Positions 32,910 to 41,198 of a DNA stretch of 64,000 nucleotides are shown here, piece after piece. The translations under genes were made by a program, and so were the position numbers. The notes under the pieces were generated by a model, which did not search any database, was not told the DNA's origin, and saw only the letters and a list, made by a program, of their open reading frames with translations. Location: assembly GCA_003149635.1 (NCBI GenBank), contig QCWI01000007.1, positions 62,001 through 126,000 of the forward strand, written 5' to 3'. This DNA is from Fluviicola sp. XM-24bin1. GTDB taxonomy: Bacteria; Bacteroidota; Bacteroidia; Flavobacteriales_D; Crocinitomicaceae. Positions within the stretch are counted from its first letter, which is position 1. Every line of letters begins with the position of its first letter.

Positions 32910-35275
32910 TATTCTCCCTTCTTTAAAATCAATTCGTCCATAAATAGTTCATAGATGCGTCGATACTCATCTGCCCAGGAATAGCCTTTTTTGAAACTGT
33001 GTGCCTCTACGGGAAATACGGCCAACTCCCAATTGTCTTTCCCCAATTCGATGAAGCGCTGTGACAATCGCACAACATCTTGAAATTGGACGTTGTCATC
33101 CACCATTCCATGCAACATTACCAAACGATCTTGCAGATTTTCCGCAAAATAAATTGGCGAACTTCTTTCATACGCTAAAGTATCGGTGGTTGGATAGTTC
33201 AATATATTACTGGTGTATTCATGATTGTAATGATACCAATCCGTCACGGATCGAAGGGCCGCGCCTCCTTGAAATTTACCTGGCTCGGTTAACAATGCCA
33301 TCAGTGTGATGAATCCACCGTAAGATCCTCCGTAAATTCCAACTTTGTCAGGATCGATTCCCAAATAATCAATTAGCCATTGACGACCGTCTACTTGATC
33401 GGAAAGATCTTTCCCGCCCATGTGTCGGTAAATTGCCGTTCGATGATCTCTTCCGTAACCTGCGCTCGCCCGGTAATCTATATCGAGAACAGTGATTCCA
33501 TTATCACGCAACAAATTGTGGAACATGTATTCTCGGAAGTAAGAACTCCACCAGTTGTGCGCATTTTGAAGATATCCGGCACCGTGGACGAAAATCACAG
33601 CCGCATCCGTTTTCTTACTTTCCTCTGGCTCATACAAACGAGCTTGAACCATAATTCCGTCGGAGGCTTTGAATTGCATCACTTTTGGATCATACCACGA
33701 ATAGCTCCCGAACATATCGGTCGTGGAAGTGGTGATTTGCTCCATGGATGCACCTGCTTTGTTCGGTGCGAGATACACCTCCCAAGGTTTGTTTTTGTAC
33801 GAATAACGCACAGCCAACCATTTCTCGTCGGGTGAAACGGATACGTCATGCGATCCTGAATTGGTCAAGATGGGCGTGCGTTTCTTGGTTTTTACATCGA
33901 TATGATAGAAGCCTTTATCACCCGGATGCGTCTCGTTGGTGGTTACGTAATACGTCGATCCATCATTGCTCAATCCCACATTTTGAACCTCCCATTTTCC
34001 GGAGGTGATGGCCGTCTTGTTTCCATTGGAGATATTGAGGTGGTACAAGTGTGAATACCCCGTTTCCTCCGATTGGAAATAGAACGTCTGATTGTCTTTC
34101 AACCATCCAAGCGTTCCAGAAACCATGTTCCAACTGGAAATCCCTGGGCCTCCGATCCAAGCTTCATCGTGTTGATGCTCACGTTGTTCAATGGCTCCAG
34201 TTTCCAAATTAATGGACACAATCCAGCGGTCCTTGTTGTCATAACTACGCACATCGAGAACATTGGTATTCGTGGTTCCGGCATAGATTACTCGGTGCAT
34301 CACGATATGACGATCTGCTTCGTAATTCTCTTCTGTATCGCCGTATTCTCTGAGGTACGCTGGCTTTTTGCGGATGTCTTTCAAAGTTGAAAAATTGACA
34401 AAGTAGGTCGTATCGCGATCGAAATCGTGAATGGCCAATCGGTTGTTGGGGTCGTTGTCGTGAACTTTAGCACGCGCATCTCTAGTATACGTGTGTCCGT
34501 CTTTCGAAATGTGATGCTCCACATGCGTTTTTTCCGTATCGGCTTTTGTATAGAGGCGGAAAGTGAGATAGCGACCATCAGGTGAGAATTGAACATTGCT
34601 AACCGATTCTTGTCCCTTGTAATAAGACGGAATCTTGTGCTCCCACATTTCCCGCTTTTCCTTGCGCCACGCTTTGGTCTCTTCCTGTTCTTGAATGAAC
34701 TGAAACAACTCTCGCTCTTCCTTTTGCCAATGTGTTTCATTCGACTTCGCCGTATTTGGCTTGCTCCCATCCTTAAACACAAAAATAGTTTCGATGCATT
34801 GATCGTTTATGCAATACGCTTTGATTTGATCACCCTCTTGGAAGTACACGTAATCGCTTCCTTCACGGAATTGAACATTGTAGATTCCTGTGGCAGACCG
34901 ATAGATAAGCTTCGCTTCCTGTGTCTTGAAGTTGAATTTAAAAAGGGCGCCATTCTCATTGAAATACTGGTATTCGGAAGGGGAACCACCCCAATAATCC
35001 GTGTTGTTTTGGTAGAATTTCGGTGCGATCATTTCCGTCTTTTTCGCCTTGACATCGTAGGCATACGTGCTATTCCCCGGACTAGATTCTGGATTCCAAT
35101 CGAATAAAATGTGATCTCCCGTTAAACTCCAGTGAACGTTTTCAGGCAGGTGACCGAAAAAGTCGTTGCCTTGCATGATTTCACGTAAATCAAGTTGGGA
35201 GGCATTGGGATAATCTTGAGCCAGGACGCTGATGCACAGCAATGAAAGTCCTAAAAGAGAGAAGTATTTCAGCAT
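32909..35275 (-). CDS. S9 family (prolyl oligopeptidase/DPP IV-like) secreted peptidase
   Basis: 788 aa from ATG 35275 (MLKYFSLLGLSLLCISVLA), a signal peptide. Residues about 40-530 are the beta-propeller (WSLTGDHILFDWNPES, VQFSPDGRYLTFRLY, VSPDEKWLAVRYSY). The C-terminal alpha/beta hydrolase has HGAGYLQNAHNW (oxyanion side), nucleophile Ser in GIYGGSYGGFITLM, Asp in HGMVDDNVQ and His in FPVEAHSFKKG. Cleaves peptides, typically after Pro, in the periplasm. Operon with the GNAT gene. Confidence 0.93.
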   Translation of the reverse strand: MLKYFSLLGLSLLCISVLAQDYPNASQLDLREIMQGNDFFGHLPENVHWSLTGDHILFDWNPESSPGNSTYAYDVKAKKTEMIAPKFYQNNTDYWGGSPSEYQYFNENGALFKFNFKTQEAKLIYRSATGIYNVQFREGSDYVYFQEGDQIKAYCINDQCIETIFVFKDGSKPNTAKSNETHWQKEERELFQFIQEQEETKAWRKEKREMWEHKIPSYYKGQESVSNVQFSPDGRYLTFRLYTKADTEKTHVEHHISKDGHTYTRDARAKVHDNDPNNRLAIHDFDRDTTYFVNFSTLKDIRKKPAYLREYGDTEENYEADRHIVMHRVIYAGTTNTNVLDVRSYDNKDRWIVSINLETGAIEQREHQHDEAWIGGPGISSWNMVSGTLGWLKDNQTFYFQSEETGYSHLYHLNISNGNKTAITSGKWEVQNVGLSNDGSTYYVTTNETHPGDKGFYHIDVKTKKRTPILTNSGSHDVSVSPDEKWLAVRYSYKNKPWEVYLAPNKAGASMEQITTSTTDMFGSYSWYDPKVMQFKASDGIMVQARLYEPEESKKTDAAVIFVHGAGYLQNAHNWWSSYFREYMFHNLLRDNGITVLDIDYRASAGYGRDHRTAIYRHMGGKDLSDQVDGRQWLIDYLGIDPDKVGIYGGSYGGFITLMALLTEPGKFQGGAALRSVTDWYHYNHEYTSNILNYPTTDTLAYERSSPIYFAENLQDRLVMLHGMVDDNVQFQDVVRLSQRFIELGKDNWELAVFPVEAHSFKKGYSWADEYRRIYELFMDELILKKGE

Positions 35276-35319
35276 TGTCAATAAATTCTATGCTGAAAAT
35301 AGTAAGTCCGCGGAAAATA

Positions 35320-35637
35320 TCAGAAGCCAACCGCGGATTTCATTGGGGCTTTGTGATGAACGGCTTCGTCGTACCCACCTTTTTGCTGAAATACTTTGCC
35401 GCGTGAACTGAGCTCGAATACAATGGCTTGATCCCAAAGGTCGGTGCTAATATTCTTCTGCTTGCCTAAACTCCGCATGAAGATATTGATATACCCATCG
35501 CGATTTAATTGTTTAATCGCCGCATCGAACTGAGATCTTGGGATGTTCAAATGTTTCAACATATACGACTTCGATTTTACGCGATGCCCTGATCTATGGC
35601 GGAGGTAGGAGAGAACTGTATTGAGTTGCTGGGTCAT
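35320..35637 (-). CDS. Small winged-helix-like protein
   Basis: 105 aa from ATG 35637 (MTQQLNTVLSYLRHRSGH). The frame is open to 35763, but that part overlaps the next gene upstream. A helix-turn-helix-like arrangement is visible: SKSYMLKHLNIPRSQFDAAIKQLNRDGYINIF. It could bind DNA, but no family is assigned. The C-terminus is polar and includes KVFQQKGGYDEA. An inverted repeat TCCGCGG/CCGCGGA (35307-35337) spans its stop. Confidence 0.55.
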   Translation of the reverse strand: MTQQLNTVLSYLRHRSGHRVKSKSYMLKHLNIPRSQFDAAIKQLNRDGYINIFMRSLGKQKNISTDLWDQAIVFELSSRGKVFQQKGGYDEAVHHKAPMKSAVGF

Positions 35638-35657
35638 TTGGGATGGATTTGAAAGGA

Positions 35658-35795
35658 TTAAACATTCATGGAAATGAAGATGATACTGCCTCCATACATG
35701 AAGAGTAGAAGCAGCGTGACGAATTGGCGCGTTTTGAAATCGAACTCCTTGTTTTGATAGCATTTGTGGAATATGGTATCGACAATCTTTTTCAT
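35658..35795 (-). CDS. 45-aa single-helix membrane protein
   Basis: ATG at 35795: MKKIVDTIFHKCYQNKEFDF, then one hydrophobic helix (FVTLLLLFMYGGSIIFISM). The frame is open to 36038 but the extra 81 residues run into the rpsP promoter and look random. Its basic N-terminus and helix suggest an inner-membrane microprotein. 20 bp upstream of the winged-helix-like gene. No family known to me. Confidence 0.5.
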   Translation of the reverse strand: MKKIVDTIFHKCYQNKEFDFKTRQFVTLLLLFMYGGSIIFISMNV

Positions 35796-35912
35796 GTTTT
35801 TTCTTTTCAATTTGCTCGAATTGAATCTGAAATCGAAGTAGAAGCTTCCAAACGTTAGGGATTGGTTTCCGACTGAAGCGCTAAATCCGTGGGAATTAAT
35901 TCTTTCACAGGG

Positions 35913-35942
35913 TTTGAAAGTTTGAGAAAACGTGTATCTTTG
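35913..35942 (+). promoter_or_regulatory. Ribosomal protein promoter (TTTG-N18-TATCTTTG)
   Basis: TTTG at 35913-35916, 18 bp, TATCTTTG at 35935-35942: both Bacteroidota elements exact. Transcription would start near 35948, giving a leader of about 60 nt before rpsP that contains the hairpin at 35978-35992. Confidence 0.75.
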
Positions 35943-35977
35943 CGCTCCCGTCTCGTGAAGGCGGATTATTATTAACA

Positions 35978-35992
35978 GGGGTTTCGTACCCC
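35978..35992 (+). repeat. Leader hairpin before rpsP
   Basis: GGGGT-TTCGT-ACCCC, a 5-bp GC stem ending 16 nt before the ATG, close enough to affect ribosome loading. Possible autoregulatory site, unproven. Confidence 0.5.
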
Positions 35993-36008
35993 AAAACAAT
36001 AAACAATT

Positions 36009-36716
36009 ATGGCAACTCGAATCAGATTGCAAAGACACGGTTCAAAAGGGAAACCGTTTTACCACATCGTATCTGCAGACAGCAGAGCAAAGCGTGACGG
36101 ACGTTTCATTGAGAAACTAGGAACGTACAATCCAAACACCAATCCAGCAACTATCGATTTGAATTTCGATCGTGCATTGCACTGGGTGGCAACTGGAGCT
36201 GAAATGTCAGATACAGCACGTGCAATCCTCTCTTACAAAGGAGTATTGTACAAAAACCACTTGATCAAAGGGGTTGCAAAAGGAGCTTTGACTGAAGCAC
36301 AAGTTGAAGAGCGTTTTGCTAAATGGCTAGAAGAAAAAGAAGCAAAAGTAGCTGCGAAATCGGATAAGTTGGCAAAAGATGCTGACAAAGCAAAAGCGGA
36401 TCGTTTGAAAGCGGAAGCTGAAGTAAGCGCTGCTCGTGCGAAAGAAATCGAAGCGAAAAATACTCCAGAAGTTGAAGAAGCTCCAGCGGAAGCTCCTGCA
36501 GCAGAAGGAGAAGAAGCACCAGCGGCTGAAGCAGCTGAGGCTCCAGCAGAAGAAGCACCGGCGGCAGAGGAAACTCCTGCAGCAGAGGAGGCACCGGCTG
36601 AAGAACCAGCAACGGAAGAAGCTCCAGCTGAAGAGCCAAAAGCGGAGGAAGCTCCGGCTGAAGACGCGTCTGCCGAAGCGGAGGCTAAGGAAGAAGAAAA
36701 GAAAGAAGCAGAATAA
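36009..36716 (+). CDS. rpsP: 30S ribosomal protein S16 with long acidic C-terminal extension
   Basis: 235 aa. Residues 1-80 are S16 ([38 protein letters not shown]). A conserved Bacteroidota spacer ([19 protein letters not shown]) and a K-rich helix (90-150) follow, then about 85 residues of E/A/P repeats ([20 protein letters not shown]). The extension exists in relatives but is long here; its role is unknown. S16 assembles the 30S body. Operon rpsP-rimM-trmN. Confidence 0.96.
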   Translation: MATRIRLQRHGSKGKPFYHIVSADSRAKRDGRFIEKLGTYNPNTNPATIDLNFDRALHWVATGAEMSDTARAILSYKGVLYKNHLIKGVAKGALTEAQVEERFAKWLEEKEAKVAAKSDKLAKDADKAKADRLKAEAEVSAARAKEIEAKNTPEVEEAPAEAPAAEGEEAPAAEAAEAPAEEAPAAEETPAAEEAPAEEPATEEAPAEEPKAEEAPAEDASAEAEAKEEEKKEAE

Positions 36717-36726
36717 TTCAGCTTCC

Positions 36727-37257
36727 ATGAATAAAGCAGATTGCTTTTATTTAGGATATGTAGCGAAACTTCACGGATTTAAAGGTGAAGTTTCGCTGTT
36801 TTTGGACGTTACGAATCCGGCCGACTACGCCAGTTTAGACGCCGTATTTATCGATATTAACGACCAGCTCACTCCCTTTTTTGTCGAATCACTCAAATTG
36901 AAAAACAATGGTTTTGCAGCCGTGCGATTTGAAGGACTGAACGACGAACACAACGCAAAAAAACTACTGCGCAAACAACTCTACCTTCCCGCGCAGGTCT
37001 TACCCAAATTGGAAGGAAAGAATTTTTACGACCACGAAGTTGTCGGTTTCAAAGTCATCGATGCCAACTACGGCGAGGTAGGTGTATTGGAGCAAGTGGT
37101 AGACTTCAAAGTAAATCCGTTACTTCAGGTAATGAATGGAGAAAAGGAAGTGCTCATTCCTCTCCTGGATGACACCGTTCAAAAGGTAGATCGTGACAGC
37201 AAAGAACTACACGTTGTTGCGCCGGAAGGGTTGATCGCCTTATATTTGGAGGACTAA
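36727..37257 (+). CDS. rimM: Ribosome maturation factor RimM
   Basis: 176 aa from ATG 36727, 10 bp after rpsP; the frame is open far upstream inside rpsP but that part is a shadow. N-terminal domain CFYLGYVAKLHGFKGEVSLF, C-terminal PRC-barrel YDHEVVGFKVIDANYGEVG, VLIPLLDDTVQKVDRDSKEL. RimM binds S19 and helps 30S head assembly; the rpsP-rimM order is widespread. Stop overlaps the next ATG (TAATG). Confidence 0.96.
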   Translation: MNKADCFYLGYVAKLHGFKGEVSLFLDVTNPADYASLDAVFIDINDQLTPFFVESLKLKNNGFAAVRFEGLNDEHNAKKLLRKQLYLPAQVLPKLEGKNFYDHEVVGFKVIDANYGEVGVLEQVVDFKVNPLLQVMNGEKEVLIPLLDDTVQKVDRDSKELHVVAPEGLIALYLED

Positions 37258-37988
37258 TGTCTGTCTTCCGTTTCAAAGAATTTTCTGTCAAGCAAGAATC
37301 CAGTGCCATGAAAGTGGGAACGGATGCAATGTTGTTGGGTACCGTGGTGAACACCTATCACGACAAACGAATTCTGGATATTGGCACGGGGACTGGGGTG
37401 ATTGCCTTGATGATGGCGCAGCGCTATTCGAAATCAGAGATTTCTGCCATTGAGGTAGATGAGGCTTCAGCATTCGAGGCGATGGAAAATTTTCAAAACT
37501 CTCCCTGGAGCGATCGCTTGTCGGTCATTCATGCAGATTTTTTGGAGCATTCTTTTGATCAGAAATTTGACTTGATAGTTTCCAACCCTCCGTACTTTCA
37601 GACACGACTGGAGAATAACGATCCTAGGAAATCTCAAGCGCGCCATGAATCGGCCTTACCCATGAAAGCAATGTTGAAGAAAGTATCTCAAATGCTGACG
37701 AAATTCGGTTATTTCTGGGTGATTGTTCCGTTTGAAGTCCGAGGCATTTGGACGGAAACTGCGGAGGAATTTGGTCTGCAATGTGTTGAGCGACGCGATA
37801 TTTTTGGAAAAAGAGGAGGATCTGCCAAACGCATTATTTTGGGATTTGCGTCTTCAGAATTGGAGTTTGATCCGCAGGACTTATTGTACACATCTCTGAA
37901 TCAAATCTGCATTCGCAATGAAGAAGGGAAATACACGAGGCAGTACGTCGAACTCACCGAGGCCTTTCATTTTAATAAGTTGAATTAA
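37257..37988 (+). CDS. trmN: tRNA1(Val) (adenine(37)-N6)-methyltransferase TrmN6
   Basis: 243 aa class I SAM methyltransferase of the YfiC type. SAM motif ILDIGTGTGVIALMMAQRY, acidic loop SAIEVDEASA, catalytic DLIVSNPPYFQ (NPPY for N6-adenine). Start FRFKEFSVKQESSAMKVGTDAML is typical of the family. Coupled to rimM by TAATG; in most phyla trmD sits here. Confidence 0.92.
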   Translation: MSVFRFKEFSVKQESSAMKVGTDAMLLGTVVNTYHDKRILDIGTGTGVIALMMAQRYSKSEISAIEVDEASAFEAMENFQNSPWSDRLSVIHADFLEHSFDQKFDLIVSNPPYFQTRLENNDPRKSQARHESALPMKAMLKKVSQMLTKFGYFWVIVPFEVRGIWTETAEEFGLQCVERRDIFGKRGGSAKRIILGFASSELEFDPQDLLYTSLNQICIRNEEGKYTRQYVELTEAFHFNKLN

Positions 37989-38079
37989 TCGTCCCTAATT
38001 CCCAAGTTCATTCTTTTAGAATTAAACCAATGAGTTGGCAGGATTCTTGCTGCTTCATCAGTAGAAAAATTCTACTACA

Positions 38080-38523
38080 ATGAAATATCTACTCTTCCTT
38101 GTACTTCCCATTTTAGCGTCATGTTCTGTGGAAAAGATGCAGTCCAGAATGTTGGAGCGTCAAGAGAAACAGATGAGCAACATGCTCGAACAACAACGTC
38201 AAGTAATGGACAATGCCACTCGAATGATGGATGAACAAATGAAGATCGCGGAAGAGTCCATGGAATTCATGATGGATAGTACCGATTTCGGAAGGCAATT
38301 TGATCAAGCACGTCAGGCAGATGTGAGCAAAATGGATTCGCTGGTCGGTAAAACGCAGAACGTAGTGTACATGGCGTATGGAATTCCGACAGAAATAATG
38401 TCTGACGGTGGAGATGGACAGATTTTGGTGTACAATTATTATCGTGACCAACCTTCATTGATTGTGGATCGCAATCAAAACAGAACAACAATTACGGAGC
38501 CTGTTCAACGTGCATCGTATTAA
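38080..38523 (+). CDS. Small lipoprotein with Met-rich coiled coil
   Basis: 147 aa. Lipobox ILASC (Cys15). A Q/M/E-rich coiled coil (residues 20-75: LERQEKQMSNMLEQQRQVMD) with 14 methionines, then a polar globular part (QNVVYMAYGIPTEIMSDG, DGQILVYNYYRDQPSL) similar to small outer-membrane BamE-like lipoproteins in the phrase Y-G-x-P-T; that link is weak. A GTAGAA/TTCTAC hairpin lies at 38061-38075, 5 nt before the ATG. Confidence 0.7.
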   Translation: MKYLLFLVLPILASCSVEKMQSRMLERQEKQMSNMLEQQRQVMDNATRMMDEQMKIAEESMEFMMDSTDFGRQFDQARQADVSKMDSLVGKTQNVVYMAYGIPTEIMSDGGDGQILVYNYYRDQPSLIVDRNQNRTTITEPVQRASY

Positions 38524-38590
38524 AGGATGTTTTTCCTGACTGCCGATGGAGTGGTTTACTTTTGGCGGGAAGAATCTGGCAGAGCCCAAT

Positions 38591-38622
38591 AAAAAAGCCC
38601 CGATCCAAAATAGATCGGAGCT
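38591..38622 (-). terminator. Terminator of the thioredoxin gene
   Basis: On the minus strand GCTCCGATC, loop TATTTTG, GATCGGGGC then six T's (A38591-38596). 17 bp beyond the stop at 38639. Confidence 0.88.
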
Positions 38623-38638
38623 CCTTCACTAAGAAAAC

Positions 38639-38956
38639 TTAAGCTGCGTATGCACTTAATTTTGAGTCCAATACTCCTTTCGGTTGCAGTCCTACCAAAT
38701 GTTCTTTGATTTCCCCCTTCTTTATAAAGAAAAGTGAAGGAATGCTGGGAACGCCAAACTCACGAGCCAATTCACGCTGATTATCAATGTTCACCTTCAC
38801 GATTTCTACTTCACCATCGTATTTATCTGACAATTCATCGACAATTGGTAACATCGTTTGACAAGGCCCACACCAATCTGCATAGAAATCAATGAGTATG
38901 GGTTTGTCTCCATTCTTTAGTTGCTCCAGTTCTGAAGCGCTTGTTATTTCTTTCAT
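38639..38956 (-). CDS. trxA: Thioredoxin
   Basis: 105 aa, full-length cytoplasmic thioredoxin. Active site WCGPC in FYADWCGPCQTMLPIVDEL; conserved cis-Pro in GVPSIPSLFFIKKGE; no signal peptide. General protein disulfide reductant. It lies downstream of the AhpD-like gene on the same strand, with a large hairpin between them, so the two may share a transcript only in part. Confidence 0.96.
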   Translation of the reverse strand: MKEITSASELEQLKNGDKPILIDFYADWCGPCQTMLPIVDELSDKYDGEVEIVKVNIDNQRELAREFGVPSIPSLFFIKKGEIKEHLVGLQPKGVLDSKLSAYAA

Positions 38957-38990
38957 GATAATGTGTTTTAGTTCTAATTTGACTCTTGGA

Positions 38991-39031
38991 TTGGACGGAT
39001 TAGATTTATTTCAACTCTAATCCGTCCAATA
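38991..39031 (-). repeat. Strong 15-bp inverted repeat between AhpD-like gene and thioredoxin
   Basis: ATTGGACGGATTAGA (38991-39005) and its exact reverse complement (39017-39031) with an 11-nt loop. On the minus strand no T-run follows, so it is either a weak terminator of the AhpD-like gene or a leader structure of trxA. Confidence 0.75.
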
Positions 39032-39071
39032 AATCAAGTTCATGCAATCTATCTAATCCTTCAACTACTAA

Positions 39072-39611
39072 CTACCCAACCTTCGAAAAATCCACTGGGA
39101 TCTCCGTCAATCCGTACACGTAATTGGTAAATGTCACTGCGATGACAACGGAAACGAAATCAATCAATGCCTTTTCATCGTATCCGGCATCAAAGAAACG
39201 TTGGCGGCTTTCCTCACTCACGCGTCCTGCATTCTCGCTCACTTCGCGCGCCAACGTTGCCAAAACGTTTAATTTTTCGTCTTCAATGGAAGCTTTGCGT
39301 AATTTCAGTGCTTCTTCGTCTGAGAATCCGTTCATCTTCGCCATCGCCGTATGTGCTGCTTTACAGTAAGCACATTCATTCGCATCCGATACTGCCAATT
39401 TGATGGCTTCCACTTCTCTTTTCGAGAATGTCCCTTTCCCCGCATTTCCGTTAAAGGCCAAATAGTTCGAAAGTGTGTCACTCGAATACCCAATTGTGGC
39501 GTACATATTTGGGACGAATCCTAATTGACTTTCCAATTGATTAAAAATCGCTTGACTTTCTGCGTTTACTTGATCTTTTGTTGGTACTGAAATATTCGTT
39601 ACTGTTTCCAT
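39072..39611 (-). CDS. AhpD/carboxymuconolactone decarboxylase family protein
   Basis: 179 aa from ATG 39611 (METVTNISVPTKDQVN); the frame opens 19 codons earlier without support. The peroxidase-type core has KLAVSDANECAYCKAAHTAMAK, with the CxxC redox pair and downstream His of AhpD-like proteins. Members are alkylhydroperoxidases or redox-active carboxymuconolactone decarboxylases; the CxxCxxxH makes redox function more likely. An exact -7 TACCTTTG lies 38 bp upstream. The AraC regulator is the next gene upstream on this strand. Confidence 0.9.
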   Translation of the reverse strand: METVTNISVPTKDQVNAESQAIFNQLESQLGFVPNMYATIGYSSDTLSNYLAFNGNAGKGTFSKREVEAIKLAVSDANECAYCKAAHTAMAKMNGFSDEEALKLRKASIEDEKLNVLATLAREVSENAGRVSEESRQRFFDAGYDEKALIDFVSVVIAVTFTNYVYGLTEIPVDFSKVG

Positions 39612-39648
39612 TTTATACTGTTTTTTGATTAACAATTCGATTACAGTA

Positions 39649-39656
39649 CAAAGGTA
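39649..39656 (-). promoter_or_regulatory. -7 promoter element (TACCTTTG) of the AhpD-like gene
   Basis: Exact TAnnTTTG on the minus strand, 38 bp upstream of the ATG at 39611, in the 91-bp gap after the AraC gene. No clear -33. Confidence 0.45.
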
Positions 39657-39702
39657 TGGCAGCTTCAAGCCCTTTTGTTAGGCACGATTACCCGGTCATT
39701 TG

Positions 39703-40527
39703 TCAATTTTTCCCTTCGCGGAAATTTTGAGGGGAAACTCCTTCATTTTTCTTGAAAAAACGACTGAAAACGTGGATATCCGAAAAGCCAAGATCGTAGG
39801 TAATGTCTGAAATAGATCGATCGGAGTAGGTGAGGAGTCGTTTGGCCTCAATCATAATTCTGTTGTGAATGAATTGCAGGGGAGAAGTGTCACCCAGTTT
39901 CTTGAACAGGTTCGAAAGCGTCTTCGGAGATTTAAAAAGTAAATCGGCGTATTCTTTAACTGTATGCTTTTCGCGAAAGTGTTTCTCAACCAAAAAATTG
40001 TATTCGCGAATGATGTCATTATTCTGATCCGTTGCTTTCAGTTGCATCTGAGCTTTGTACATGCGCGTAACGAGAATCAAGATGCGTTTCAACATCATTT
40101 GCAGCATTTCCATTTGAAGGTTATCGGCGGACTGCATTTCCAGACGGAACATATCAAAGACCGTTTTCAGAATTTGAAGATCGCTCTCCTGAGGATGGAT
40201 TACAGGGACATTAGACGATCCAAAAAACAGGATTCCCTTACAACTTACTTCAACGTCATTATCAATGATACAATAGAACGAACGCGCCCAACGGAGCAGT
40301 TGCACTTCTTTAATTTCGACCACTTCAATTTGATGGAACTCGGTAAGACTTACGATGTCGTTGGTGTTGAAGGTATATTCAACTGTATCAATTTTCAATC
40401 GATTCCCATCCGATTGGAACCAAAGTAAGGTGAGTTCACTTTTCCTGGAAGTCTTCAGTACTTGGCAATTCTCCTTCGTGATCGTAAGAAGTTCAATGTA
40501 CTCATCGTTTTGTCCAAGAAATTTCAT
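39703..40527 (-). CDS. AraC family transcriptional regulator
   Basis: 274 aa. C-terminal double helix-turn-helix (about 180-272): KEYADLLFKSPKTLSNLFKK, then ISDITYDLGFSDIHVFSRFFKKNEGVSPQNFR, the AraC signature. The N-terminal 150 residues are a cupin-like sensor region of unknown ligand (LTLLWFQSDGNRLKID). Upstream of and on the same strand as the AhpD-like gene, which it may control. Confidence 0.93.
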   Translation of the reverse strand: MKFLGQNDEYIELLTITKENCQVLKTSRKSELTLLWFQSDGNRLKIDTVEYTFNTNDIVSLTEFHQIEVVEIKEVQLLRWARSFYCIIDNDVEVSCKGILFFGSSNVPVIHPQESDLQILKTVFDMFRLEMQSADNLQMEMLQMMLKRILILVTRMYKAQMQLKATDQNNDIIREYNFLVEKHFREKHTVKEYADLLFKSPKTLSNLFKKLGDTSPLQFIHNRIMIEAKRLLTYSDRSISDITYDLGFSDIHVFSRFFKKNEGVSPQNFREGKN

Positions 40528-40616
40528 CTGCGGCGGTTTGCCGTATTAGACGGAGAAACAAATGAATCCTTAAAAGTTCATTATTTATTTTCGTACCGAT
40601 GAATTGCACCGGCTGA

Positions 40617-40655
40617 GGCTGCTGAGGTTCTCGCCGTGCCTGACGGTAGACAGGA
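40617..40655. repeat. Dispersed repeat copy (GAGGTTCTCGCCGTGCC core)
   Basis: Shares GCTGAGG(C/T)TCTCGCCGTGCC with 29194-29212 (18 of 20 bases), followed by an imperfect CCTGACGGTAGACAGG palindrome. Gene-free; otherwise the 150 bp between the AraC gene and the next gene hold nothing evident. Confidence 0.5.
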
Positions 40656-40676
40656 AGTACCGAAGCCAATCAAAAA

Positions 40677-41096
40677 TTATCTCCTCTTCTTAAACAAACT
40701 CTTCGCCATGACAGCGCCTAGCAGTGCCATTGGGATATAGGCTACAACCAAATCCATTGCGATGAACCACATTGGAGCAGGAATCAAGAATGAAACCATA
40801 ATTCCACCAATGAAGAACAATCCTCCGATGATGAGCGCCACTCCCATTTTTTGGTTTTTGGAGAACAAGGCCGCAGTAAAGGCACCCGCAAGTGTTCCTA
40901 AAGCATGCGCTATGAATGGGAAAATGAAATATTTCATGTCAGCTTCCTCCATGAATTTGGCCAATGCCTTCATGTCATTCACATCTACGTCCGGCGTGAA
41001 AACGGAATATCCCACTTGTACCAAGCCCATATTCACCACATTTCCAACTATTAGTCCGAGGACAACTGCAATTATATTTCTTACGATAGGTTTCAT
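40677..41096 (-). CDS. Four-helix membrane protein of unknown function
   Basis: 139 aa, helices near 8-28, 58-78, 86-106 and 112-132 (NIIAVVLGLIVGNVVNMGLV, AHALGTLAGAFTAALFSK, LIIGGLFFIGGIMVSFLI). Contains a repeated small-residue pattern typical of the DUF-type integral membrane proteins of Bacteroidota. No motif for transport or catalysis. Ends in a basic KSLFKKRR. Divergent from the ECF sigma gene. Confidence 0.75.
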   Translation of the reverse strand: MKPIVRNIIAVVLGLIVGNVVNMGLVQVGYSVFTPDVDVNDMKALAKFMEEADMKYFIFPFIAHALGTLAGAFTAALFSKNQKMGVALIIGGLFFIGGIMVSFLIPAPMWFIAMDLVVAYIPMALLGAVMAKSLFKKRR

Positions 41097-41198
41097 AACG
41101 TTTGTTTAATTCCTTGCAAAATAACGATTTGAAGAAACTCTTCCGCGGGATGTAACTTATTTTCGTTAGACGACACTTATCTAGTTGAGAGGCAATTT

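Noticed and set aside
35796-36038. N-terminal 81 residues of the frame that holds the 45-aa protein
   Set aside because: They overlap the rpsP promoter and start and look random; ATG 35795 is the sensible start.
36436-36726. Upstream extension of the rimM frame inside rpsP (basic K/R/Q-rich)
   Set aside because: It is the frame shadow of the S16 acidic repeat; RimM homology begins at ATG 36727.
36319-36728. Two long minus-strand frames opposite the rpsP tail
   Set aside because: Leu- or Phe/Ser-rich translations of a repetitive coding strand; no start context or homology.
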